This document shows, in pieces, positions 1 through 7,166 of a DNA stretch of 64,000 nt (positions are counted from its first letter, which is position 1; the number at the start of each line of letters is the position of its first letter). The stretch covers positions 62,001 through 126,000 of the forward strand of contig SMNH02000012.1 in NCBI GenBank assembly GCA_006383075.2. Direction: 5' to 3'. Source of the DNA: Kordia sp. TARA_039_SRF (GTDB lineage Bacteria; Bacteroidota; Bacteroidia; Flavobacteriales; Flavobacteriaceae). Position numbers and translations under genes: made by a program. The notes beneath the pieces are model-generated. The model worked only from the letters and a program-made list of their open reading frames with translations. It did not search any database and was not told the DNA's origin.

Positions 1-449
1 AAAAAAGCAAAATCTCCTTGCGGGTCTTTGTCATATCCGAAAAAATGTGGAATTTCTTTTAAAATGATAATAATACCAATTCCTGTAAGCATTCCTTTAA
101 TGACGGATGAAGGGAAAAAATAGCCAATAATTCCAAATTTTAAAACGCCAAAAACAATTTGAATGACACCTGCCAAAACAACCGCAACCAAAAAATCTTT
201 GAACCCGAGTGAGGCAATCGCTGCAATTACAATCGCTGTTAAACCAGCAGCAGGACCACTTACGCCAATTTGAGAACCACTCATGATTCCGACAACAATT
301 CCTCCTACAATACCGGCAATTAAACCAGCAAAAGGTTCAGCTCCACTCGCAACGGCAATACCTAAACAGAGTGGAAGTGCAACAAAGAATACAATAATAC
401 TTGCGGGAAAATCCGCTTTGAGGTGTTTAAATGGATTAGAATTAGACAT
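1..449 (-). CDS. SulP-family inorganic anion transporter, N-terminal part (cut by window edge)
   Basis: The first 149 residues of a membrane transporter run off the left edge. The start is the ATG read leftwards from base 449. The protein opens with a short hydrophilic tail ([14 protein letters not shown]) and then dense hydrophobic helices. The first has [18 protein letters not shown], followed by a glycine-rich helix and the segment [14 protein letters not shown], which is the typical TM1-TM3 region of SulP/SLC26 proteins of the BicA type. Such carriers exchange or co-transport sulfate, bicarbonate or chloride. The substrate cannot be read here and the C-terminal STAS domain, if present, is outside the window. 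The leader contains a small inverted repeat. Confidence 0.88.
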   Translation of the reverse strand, partial: MSNSNPFKHLKADFPASIIVFFVALPLCLGIAVASGAEPFAGLIAGIVGGIVVGIMSGSQIGVSGPAAGLTAIVIAAIASLGFKDFLVAVVLAGVIQIVFGVLKFGIIGYFFPSSVIKGMLTGIGIIIILKEIPHFFGYDKDPQGDFAF

Positions 450-478
450 GATAGTAAATGTTTTGTGAATTGAAAATG

Positions 479-495
479 ATGCGTACAAAACGCAT
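479..495. promoter_or_regulatory. Inverted repeat in the SulP leader
   Basis: ATGCGT and ACGCAT face each other across five bases, 30 bases upstream of the SulP start codon. It could be a regulator site or an RNA hairpin. Nothing else in the sequence tells which. Confidence 0.3.
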
Positions 496-608
496 ATTTT
501 TCGTTTGTTGTTAGCGTTATTTTTTTTTGAGAATTGGAACGATTCACTTAAAAGTATGAGAATCAAAGAGAAACGTTCAAGTTTATCTATTTATGGGATA
601 TAAATATA

Positions 609-935
609 TTATCCTATTTCTGGTGGTGGAATCAGTATTTCAATATTATGTGACAAACCAAATCGCTGTATGTAAAAGTGCGTATCTAATACAGATAAAT
701 CACTGTCATCCAACATAAAAGGGGTAGCGTAGTGTGTTACTTTTTCGTCTTTTTCAGAAGTATCTTTGGTTTCCTTTTCAGTATCATCATCAAAATCACA
801 ATCGACAAGTTCGTACGAAGTATCCACTAAAAAAGTATATGTTTTAATAATTGGCTGTAAAAAAAATGCACAAAGCACCAATACAAAAGCGAATTGCCTT
901 ACTAGTAGGAACTTGTATTTGCGCGTTTGTTGCAT
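609..935 (-). CDS. Small membrane-anchored protein of unknown function
   Basis: A 108-residue protein I do not recognise. It has a basic N-terminus and one hydrophobic segment (about residues 12-34), which could be a signal anchor. A very acidic stretch follows (DCDFDDDTEKETKD) and the end is proline-rich (ILIPPPEIG). Its start codon lies one base downstream of the stop of the TetR gene at 937-1605, so the two are probably co-transcribed and perhaps translationally coupled. The SulP gene lies downstream on the same strand. A role in envelope or ion homeostasis would be a guess from position only. Confidence 0.6.
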   Translation of the reverse strand: MQQTRKYKFLLVRQFAFVLVLCAFFLQPIIKTYTFLVDTSYELVDCDFDDDTEKETKDTSEKDEKVTHYATPFMLDDSDLSVLDTHFYIQRFGLSHNIEILIPPPEIG

Positions 936-936
936 G

Positions 937-1605
937 TCAGTTAATTACTTTAAAAACCAAATCTGTATAAAATTTCACAATGGCGTCTTTTCCTTTTTTT
1001 ACATCAGTTAATGATGGCAAATGTTTTGAAAAATAACGCTGCTGATGTGCGCCTTCTATCACAGTAGAAATTAGCATATTTGGATATTCAAATGAAGGAT
1101 TAATATCAGTTACCATATTGCTTACACGTTGTACAACGCGCTTATACACTTGATAATATCCTTTTTCATTTTCGGTGTCAATATCCTTGGTATGATATGC
1201 CTTTGACGACTCAGCAATGATAATTCTATTCAGAATAATTTCGTCAATATAAGAAAATGAATTGTCAACGTCAACTTTGCGTGTTAAAATTTCGACGGCA
1301 GCTTTTAATTTGTCTTTCTTAGATGGAATATTGGTTGTAGCAAACACTAATCTATACTCAATCCAACTCCAATACCAGCAAATTAAATAGACCAATAGCA
1401 TGTGCTTACTCTCAAAATATCGGTAGATTGAACTCTCGTTAGAGCCAATAGATTGCCCTAATTTTTTAAAGGTAAATGCTTCAAAACCTAGTTCGTCAAT
1501 CATTTCAATACTACGGGAAACAATCTTTTTTCCCAATTCAGAAGATTCAGGATTTTTAGTGTATAATTCTTCACTAATGACGATATGTACTTGCAGATTT
1601 TCCAT
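937..1605 (-). CDS. TetR/AcrR-family transcriptional regulator
   Basis: A 222-residue protein with a TetR N-terminal DNA-binding domain at about residues 24-70. It reads GKKIVSRSIEMIDELGFEAF, then a helix-turn-helix with SNESSIYRYFESKHMLL. The remaining helical part would be the ligand-binding and dimerisation domain and has no recognisable ligand motif. It is the first gene of a minus-strand group that continues into the small membrane protein and perhaps the SulP transporter, so it may regulate that group and itself. A 17-bp palindrome sits in its promoter. The -7 element is only about 10 bases from the ATG, so the transcript would be almost leaderless. Confidence 0.85.
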   Translation of the reverse strand: MENLQVHIVISEELYTKNPESSELGKKIVSRSIEMIDELGFEAFTFKKLGQSIGSNESSIYRYFESKHMLLVYLICWYWSWIEYRLVFATTNIPSKKDKLKAAVEILTRKVDVDNSFSYIDEIILNRIIIAESSKAYHTKDIDTENEKGYYQVYKRVVQRVSNMVTDINPSFEYPNMLISTVIEGAHQQRYFSKHLPSLTDVKKGKDAIVKFYTDLVFKVIN

Positions 1606-1615
1606 ACAAATAACA

Positions 1616-1638
1616 CAAATATAATAGTATTACTATTA
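1616..1638 (-). promoter_or_regulatory. TetR promoter with overlapping palindrome
   Basis: On the minus strand the sequence TATATTTG (1616-1623) matches the Bacteroidota -7 consensus TAnnTTTG exactly. Immediately upstream, and overlapping it by two bases, is the 17-base inverted repeat TAATAGTA-T-TACTATTA (1622-1638). A repressor bound there would block the promoter, as expected for TetR autoregulation. The site assignment is inferred. Confidence 0.5.
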
Positions 1639-1929
1639 AAAACTAGAAGTTTAACTATTTTTTTTGACAAAAGAGAAAAATAAGTTGTGTAAATAGCTGT
1701 TTTGCAATAGGTAATGATTTGAAAATCAGATTTGTGAAAAACACCATAAAGTATCGGTTTCGGATTAGTGTATGATTTCGTTGCGTGTTTAAGCACTAAA
1801 GTTAGCAAATAATCACAGATAGAAAATTTCAGCGGAATTTTCGTAAGTAAGCCTTTACCAGCAATGAATTATACATCGTGTTGGCTGTAGTTTTTACTTA
1901 TTAAATCTGTCATTCAAATATCAGATACT
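1639..1929. other. Intergenic region, no gene seen
   Basis: About 290 bases between the TetR promoter and the stop of the next minus-strand gene. It contains short AT-rich runs and no convincing ORF, hairpin terminator or RNA gene. Confidence 0.5.
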
Positions 1930-2301
1930 TTATTTTTCTAATGTCCATGGAACGAACGCCATTGCTATAATTCCTCCTAATCCCAAAAGAGGAAGAACAA
2001 AAAGAGCAGTATCATCTTGAAGTAGAAATATAGTTCCAATAGTCAAAAGTATAATACCCCAATATTGTATCGGAATCCAAAAAATTGTATGTCTGTTTTT
2101 TTGCCTAACAATTCTCTTTGTGTTTTTTTCGATTACTTTCGTATTCCACTGCCAACCAAAGAGAAAACAAAATGGACTTGTAGTTATAGCTGCTATACTT
2201 AATGTTTCTTCAAATCTCAAATCAAATGTTTTTGCAATGAAAATGAATATTATTACTAAAATTAGTGCCACTAATATTCCTCTGCCTGTCCAAATTATCA
2301 T
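1930..2301 (-). CDS. Small integral membrane protein, unknown function
   Basis: A 123-residue hydrophobic protein with about four membrane segments: residues 8-26, 34-50, 76-92 and 98-118. A basic loop between helices two and three (NTKRIVRQKNRHT) would face the cytoplasm. The family is not recognised. It stands alone, divergent from era. The ATG start is followed by a plausible first helix. It could be a DUF-type membrane protein common in Flavobacteriaceae, but nothing in the sequence gives a function. Confidence 0.6.
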   Translation of the reverse strand: MIIWTGRGILVALILVIIFIFIAKTFDLRFEETLSIAAITTSPFCFLFGWQWNTKVIEKNTKRIVRQKNRHTIFWIPIQYWGIILLTIGTIFLLQDDTALFVLPLLGLGGIIAMAFVPWTLEK

Positions 2302-2446
2302 TTTATATAGTTTTAGTTATTATTGGTATATATATTAAGTATCTAAATTATTCTAAAGTTCTACTTTTAATTAATTTTTTGGGTGTTAAAAAAATAATAG
2401 TTCTTTAATACTGTTTTTAAATTACAGCCAACTTGATAAATATACG

Positions 2447-2454
2447 TACTTTTG
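2447..2454 (+). promoter_or_regulatory. Predicted era promoter, -7 box
   Basis: TACTTTTG is a perfect match to the Bacteroidota -7 consensus, 35 bases upstream of the era ATG. No strong -33 TTG is visible at the usual distance. Confidence 0.5.
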
Positions 2455-2489
2455 TCGTCCAATTTTATCGCGAAAAATAATTAATATCT

Positions 2490-3371
2490 ATGGCACACAA
2501 AGCAGGATTTGTAAATATCATCGGAAACCCAAATGTAGGGAAATCTACTTTGATGAATACTTTTGTGGGTGAAAAATTATCTATTATCACCTCAAAAGCA
2601 CAAACCACACGTCACCGAATTTTAGGAATTGTTAATGGAGACGATTTTCAAGTGATATTTTCAGATACGCCAGGCATTATAAAACCTGCTTATGAACTGC
2701 AATCTTCTATGATGGATTTTGTAAAGTCTGCTTTTGAAGATGCCGATGTATTAATTTATATGGTTGAAATTGGCGAGAAAAGTCTAAAAGACGAAGCCTT
2801 TTTCAAGAAAATCGTCAACAGTAAAATTCCTGTGTTATTATTGTTAAATAAAATTGACAAATCCTCGCAAGAGCAATTAGAAGAACAAATGGAATTATGG
2901 CGCGAAAAAGTGCCAACTGCAGAAATCTATCCGATTTCCGCATTAGAAAATTTCAATGTACCACAAGTATTTTCAAGAATTATTGAATTGTTACCTGAAT
3001 CGCCAGCGTTTTATCCAAAAGACCAATTAACGGACAAACCGGAACGTTTCTTTGTCAATGAAACTATTCGCGAAAAAATCTTAGTAAACTACAAAAAAGA
3101 AATTCCGTACGCAGTTGAAGTAGAAACGGAAGAATTTTTTGAAGAAGAAGATATCATCCGAATTCGCTCTGTCATTATGGTAGAACGCGAAACACAAAAA
3201 GGAATCATCATCGGACACAAAGGAAACGCTATCAAAACCATTGGAATACAAGCGCGAAAAGACTTAGAAGCCTTCTTCGGAAAGCAAATTCACATTGAAC
3301 TCTATGTAAAAGTCAACAAAAACTGGCGTAGCGACGCCAAGCAGTTGCGTCGCTTTGGGTATAATGGGTAG
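2490..3371 (+). CDS. era: GTPase Era, 30S ribosome maturation factor
   Basis: A 293-residue protein of normal Era length. The GTPase domain has G1 GNPNVGKS at residues 12-19, the switch region with TTRHR at about 39-43, G3 DTPG at 59-62 and G4 NKID at 120-123. The C-terminal KH domain carries the RNA-binding loop IIGHKGNAIKTIG. Era binds 16S rRNA and assists late assembly of the small ribosomal subunit. It is preceded by a perfect -7 box and followed by a heptamer repeat array. The second assembly GTPase, Der, lies 750 bases further on, separated by an opposite-strand gene. Confidence 0.97.
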   Translation: MAHKAGFVNIIGNPNVGKSTLMNTFVGEKLSIITSKAQTTRHRILGIVNGDDFQVIFSDTPGIIKPAYELQSSMMDFVKSAFEDADVLIYMVEIGEKSLKDEAFFKKIVNSKIPVLLLLNKIDKSSQEQLEEQMELWREKVPTAEIYPISALENFNVPQVFSRIIELLPESPAFYPKDQLTDKPERFFVNETIREKILVNYKKEIPYAVEVETEEFFEEEDIIRIRSVIMVERETQKGIIIGHKGNAIKTIGIQARKDLEAFFGKQIHIELYVKVNKNWRSDAKQLRRFGYNG

Positions 3372-3440
3372 TTGTGTTTGTTGGTTTTTTGTTGTTCGTT
3401 CTCTGTAATTTGTCCGTGTCAATTTAGAGTATTACCATTT

Positions 3441-3482
3441 AACAGACAACAGACAACAGACAACAGACAACAGACAACAGAC
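3441..3482. repeat. Heptamer tandem array, six copies of AACAGAC
   Basis: Six perfect head-to-tail copies of a 7-base unit lie between era and the 3' end of the opposite-strand gene. The unit is a rotation of AGACAAC and so differs by one base from the AAACAAC array upstream of paaZ (34192-34233), which also has six copies. Confidence 0.9.
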
Positions 3483-3487
3483 AGCAA

Positions 3488-4018
3488 TTAACTAATAACC
3501 TCTTTCAAAAAACCATACAACGCATACATTTCCTGCTTTCCTGTGGCTTTTCCCCAGCGCCCGCCGAAATACAACACAAACCAAATAACCACCATGAAAA
3601 ACATCAACGCAATTTGAATGGCGTACGAATTCTTTAAAGCTGCATTGGAATACGCCCAAACACCGAATCCGATAAACAAACACGCAACTAAAAAGTGTAA
3701 AAACATAAAAAACGTCCACACAGTCGGACTCGGGCCAAACAATCCGTGAAGCATACAGGAATTTTCATCAATCTCATCCACTTCTACATGGAGTTGTGGC
3801 GACCAAAAATGTTGCTGTGCTTTCGGAATTTTAATAAACACATGCTGGTCAATGCGAGAAACCACAAAAGTTTTTTGACTTTTCTTAGTTGCTTCCAAAC
3901 GTGCTAAAATGGCTTCTGCCGATTCAGAAAGCTCCATTTTAAACCGCGGACGCAATACAATTTCTTCTCCTAAACTCATGGTTGCCAATTTTAAAAAATC
4001 CAAAATAGTAGATTCCAT
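3488..4018 (-). CDS. Conserved protein with C-terminal membrane anchor, unknown function
   Basis: 176 residues. Residues 1-95 are soluble and look like a small alpha/beta domain (VVSRIDQHVFIKIPKAQQHF, then HVEVDEIDENSCMLHGLFG). Two membrane helices follow at about 101-121 and 131-152, with a short cytoplasmic tail. The family is not recognised with certainty. It sits between era and der on the opposite strand and ends just beyond the heptamer array. The divergent der promoter lies between its start and der. No catalytic motif is visible. Confidence 0.6.
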   Translation of the reverse strand: MESTILDFLKLATMSLGEEIVLRPRFKMELSESAEAILARLEATKKSQKTFVVSRIDQHVFIKIPKAQQHFWSPQLHVEVDEIDENSCMLHGLFGPSPTVWTFFMFLHFLVACLFIGFGVWAYSNAALKNSYAIQIALMFFMVVIWFVLYFGGRWGKATGKQEMYALYGFLKEVIS

Positions 4019-4093
4019 CCAAAAGAATGCTGATAAAAATCATAAACTCCTAAAACTTACTGCAATTTACTTTTTACGCGTCGTTAGAAAACG

Positions 4094-4101
4094 TACCTTT
4101 G
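4094..4101 (+). promoter_or_regulatory. Predicted der promoter, -7 box
   Basis: TACCTTTG matches TAnnTTTG exactly, 19 bases before the der ATG, giving a short A-rich leader. Confidence 0.55.
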
Positions 4102-4120
4102 CAGGCACAAAAAGAACGAA

Positions 4121-5425
4121 ATGAGTAATATAGTAGCCATCGTAGGACGACCAAATGTAGGGAAATCAACATTGTTTAATCGCATGATAAAGCGCAGAGA
4201 AGCAATTGTAGATTCAGTAAGTGGTGTGACTCGTGATCGCCATTATGGAAAATCGGATTGGAACGGAAAAGAATTTTCACTAATTGATACAGGCGGATAT
4301 GTCGTAGGAAGTGATGATATTTTTGAACAAGAAATTGACAAGCAAGTAGAATTAGCAATCGATGAAGCCGACGCAATTCTTTTTGTGGTGGATGTCGAAG
4401 CTGGAATTACAGGAATGGACGAAGAAGTGGCAAACTTACTCCGCAGAGTCAACAAGCCTGTTTTATTGGTAGTTAACAAAGTAGATGCTGCCAATCGTTT
4501 GCACGATGCTACCGAATTTTACTCGTTAGGCTTAGGTGAATACTATCCAATAGCAAGTATTAACGGAAGTGGAACTGGCGAAATGTTAGACGCACTCATA
4601 GAAGCCTTGCCTGATGTTGAAGAAAAAGAAGAAGAAAACTTGCCGCGTTTTGCCGTGGTGGGACGACCAAACGCTGGAAAATCATCCCTAATCAATGCGC
4701 TAATTGGAGAAGACAGATACATTGTAACTGACATTGCAGGAACAACGCGTGATGCGATTGATACCAAATACAATCGTTTCGGATTTGAATTCAACTTAGT
4801 AGATACGGCTGGAATCCGACGAAAAGCCAAAGTAAAAGAAGACTTAGAGTTTTACTCCGTAATGCGCTCTATTCGTGCTATTGAACATTCGGATGTGTGT
4901 TTGTTAGTTGTAGATGCCACGAGAGGATTTGATTCGCAAGTACAAAACATTTTCTGGCTAGCGGAAAAAAATCACAAAGGAATTGTCATTTTGGTGAATA
5001 AGTGGGATTTGGTTGAGAAAAATACGTCTACCGTAAAAGAATTTGAACAACACATTCGTCAACAAATTGAGCCGTTTACAGACGTTCCTATTGTTTTTAT
5101 TTCGGCGTTGACCAAACAGCGAATCTTCAAAGCGATTGAAACTGCGGTACAAGTCTATAAAAATCGCTCACATCGAGTACCAACTAGTAAACTCAACGAT
5201 GTCATGTTGCCAATCATTGAAAACACGCCGCCGCCAGCATACAAGGGAAAATACATCAAAATAAAATTCTGTACGCAATTGCCAACGGCATATCCACAAT
5301 TTGCTTTCTTTGCCAATTTGCCACAATACATTCGCGATCCGTACCGAAGATTCGTAGAAAACAAACTCCGTGAACAATTTGATTACACAGGCGTACCAAT
5401 TCAAGTGTATTTCAGAAAAAAATAA
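4121..5425 (+). CDS. der: Ribosome biogenesis GTPase Der (EngA)
   Basis: 434 residues with the two tandem GTPase domains diagnostic of Der. The first has GRPNVGKS at residues 9-16, DTGG at 56-59 and a VNKVD motif near 120. The second has GRPNAGKS near 180, DTAG near 230 and NKWD near 290. A C-terminal KH-like domain follows, ending in PIQVYFRKK. Der acts in 50S subunit assembly. The short membrane protein at 5428 starts two bases after the stop, so it is probably translated from the same message. Confidence 0.97.
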   Translation: MSNIVAIVGRPNVGKSTLFNRMIKRREAIVDSVSGVTRDRHYGKSDWNGKEFSLIDTGGYVVGSDDIFEQEIDKQVELAIDEADAILFVVDVEAGITGMDEEVANLLRRVNKPVLLVVNKVDAANRLHDATEFYSLGLGEYYPIASINGSGTGEMLDALIEALPDVEEKEEENLPRFAVVGRPNAGKSSLINALIGEDRYIVTDIAGTTRDAIDTKYNRFGFEFNLVDTAGIRRKAKVKEDLEFYSVMRSIRAIEHSDVCLLVVDATRGFDSQVQNIFWLAEKNHKGIVILVNKWDLVEKNTSTVKEFEQHIRQQIEPFTDVPIVFISALTKQRIFKAIETAVQVYKNRSHRVPTSKLNDVMLPIIENTPPPAYKGKYIKIKFCTQLPTAYPQFAFFANLPQYIRDPYRRFVENKLREQFDYTGVPIQVYFRKK

Positions 5426-5427
5426 CC

Positions 5428-5694
5428 ATGTCACCCAAAGCAATTCTCATCGCATTTGTCATTGTCAGTTTATTACTGATTGGCGTGATGTTTTTAGCGG
5501 TGGATGGAAGAAACAATACATTAGTTCCTAAATCGGAAAATAGTATTTCAACTCAAAAAAAATCGCAAGAACAAATTCTTCTTAAAGATTCCATTCACAA
5601 AAAAGACAACGGGAACCTTCAAAAAATAAAAGACAGTATTCGTTTGCAGAAAATTATAGACTCGCTTCAAGCAATAAAAACTACTTCGGAATAA
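5428..5694 (+). CDS. Small single-pass membrane protein downstream of der
   Basis: 88 residues. One N-terminal membrane helix (about residues 4-24) is followed by a charged, probably helical tail with a repeated pattern of KDSI and QK. No family is recognised. It begins two bases after the der stop, so coupled translation is likely. The topology predicts a short cytoplasmic N-terminus and a tail outside the inner membrane. Confidence 0.6.
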   Translation: MSPKAILIAFVIVSLLLIGVMFLAVDGRNNTLVPKSENSISTQKKSQEQILLKDSIHKKDNGNLQKIKDSIRLQKIIDSLQAIKTTSE

Positions 5695-5728
5695 TTTTTA
5701 AACACTATTTCGATAAATTTTCTTTATT

Positions 5729-5765
5729 GCAACCATGTTGCTTTAACAAATTTGACCTAAATTTG
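5729..5765 (+). promoter_or_regulatory. CobW-family gene promoter with palindrome over the -33 element
   Basis: TAAATTTG at 5758-5765 is a perfect -7 box. The TTG at 5738-5740, 17 bases upstream, can serve as the -33 element. It lies inside the inverted repeat GCAAC-CAT-GTTGC (5729-5741), so a protein bound to the repeat would block the promoter. A zinc-responsive repressor (Zur) would suit the downstream gene, but I cannot confirm that the motif belongs to Zur. Confidence 0.5.
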
Positions 5766-5784
5766 TAATGTAAAGTATTCAACT

Positions 5785-7008
5785 ATGGAAATTTCAAAAA
5801 AACTACCAGTTACCGTACTAAGCGGATTTTTAGGTGCAGGAAAAACAACATTACTCAATCATATTTTGCACAACAAAGAAGGTCTCAAAGTAGCCGTTAT
5901 TGTCAATGATATGAGTGAAGTAAATGTAGATGCCAACTTGGTAAAAAGTGAAAATGTACTTTCGCGAACAGAAGAAAAACTCGTAGAAATGAGCAACGGT
6001 TGTATTTGTTGCACCTTGCGGGAAGATCTCATGGTTGAAGTGGAACGTTTGGCAAAAGAAGATCGTTTTGACTATTTATTAATAGAAAGTACAGGAATTA
6101 GCGAACCGATTCCCGTGGCGCAAACCTTTTCTTTTGTGGATGAAACTAACGGAATCGACTTGTCGCGTTTTAGCTATGTAGATACGATGGTAACGGTGGT
6201 AGATGCATTTAACTTTTTTAAAGATTTTGGAAGTCCAGAAACGCTTATGGACAGAAATTTGACTGATATTGAAGGCGATTTTAGAACCATCGTAAACCTC
6301 TTAACTGATCAAATTGAATTTGCCAACGTCATTATTCTGAATAAAGCAGATTTAGTGTCGGAAGATCATTTGGGTGTGTTGAAAGCTGCCATTCACAAAC
6401 TCAATCCTGCTGCGAAAATATTAGAATCAACCTATAGTAAAATCAATCCAACGGAAATTCTTAATACAGGACTGTTCAATTTTGAAGAAGCCGAACAAAG
6501 CGCAGGTTGGATTGAAGAACTCAACAAAGAAGCACACACGCCAGAAACCGAAGAATACGGAATTTCCTCGTTTGTATATCGCACCAAAAAACCATTCGAC
6601 CCAAGTCGTTTTCTATCCTATATTCAACAAAAATTTCCACATAACATCATTAGAAGCAAAGGACTTTTTTGGCTGGCTTCTCGTCCAGGTCAAGCATTAG
6701 TTTGGGGACAAGCTGGCGGATCAATAAAAGCAGATAGTGCCGGAGTTTGGTGGGCAAGTATGCCTTTTAAAGAACGGATTCAATACGCACCTTTTATTGA
6801 AAACCAACAACAAATAGAGGCAGATTGGGATATAACTTTTGGCGACAGAAAAAACGAAATAGTCTTTATCGGGCAAGATATGGACGAAACACAAATTAGA
6901 GCAGACTTAAATGCTTGTTTGGTAACTGAAGCTGGATTAGACAGTAATCATTGGCAAAAAGGCTACGAAGATTATTGGCCAGTACAAAGAGCATATGCTT
7001 TAAAATAA
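5785..7008 (+). CDS. CobW/ZigA-type GTP-dependent metallochaperone (COG0523)
   Basis: 407 residues. The Walker [10 protein letters not shown] is at residues 14-22. The metal-binding CxCC motif (GCICC) is at 72-76, followed by ESTGISEP and an NKAD guanine-specificity motif. The C-terminal CobW domain contains [16 protein letters not shown]0523 proteins insert metals into client enzymes, and the ZigA/YeiR branch serves zinc under limitation. The palindrome over its promoter fits metal-dependent repression. The neighbours are der upstream and an outer membrane barrel protein downstream, which could be functionally linked if it is a metal importer. That link is inference only. Confidence 0.9.
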   Translation: MEISKKLPVTVLSGFLGAGKTTLLNHILHNKEGLKVAVIVNDMSEVNVDANLVKSENVLSRTEEKLVEMSNGCICCTLREDLMVEVERLAKEDRFDYLLIESTGISEPIPVAQTFSFVDETNGIDLSRFSYVDTMVTVVDAFNFFKDFGSPETLMDRNLTDIEGDFRTIVNLLTDQIEFANVIILNKADLVSEDHLGVLKAAIHKLNPAAKILESTYSKINPTEILNTGLFNFEEAEQSAGWIEELNKEAHTPETEEYGISSFVYRTKKPFDPSRFLSYIQQKFPHNIIRSKGLFWLASRPGQALVWGQAGGSIKADSAGVWWASMPFKERIQYAPFIENQQQIEADWDITFGDRKNEIVFIGQDMDETQIRADLNACLVTEAGLDSNHWQKGYEDYWPVQRAYALK

Positions 7009-7166
7009 AGATTGATGCCTTATATTATTTTTCACGATTGTACATTTTGTGTAGAGAATTGTCGTCATTTATGATTTTTGTCTCGTCTTTTAAGATTATT
7101 TTAATAATAATTAGTGAATTTTTCTGTTTGTTTGTTATCAAAACCGATTATCAATCAAAAAACGAA

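Noticed and set aside
6951-7166. N-terminal extension of the outer membrane barrel ORF
   Set aside because: It overlaps the CobW-family gene and hides the signal peptide that begins exactly at the ATG at 7167.
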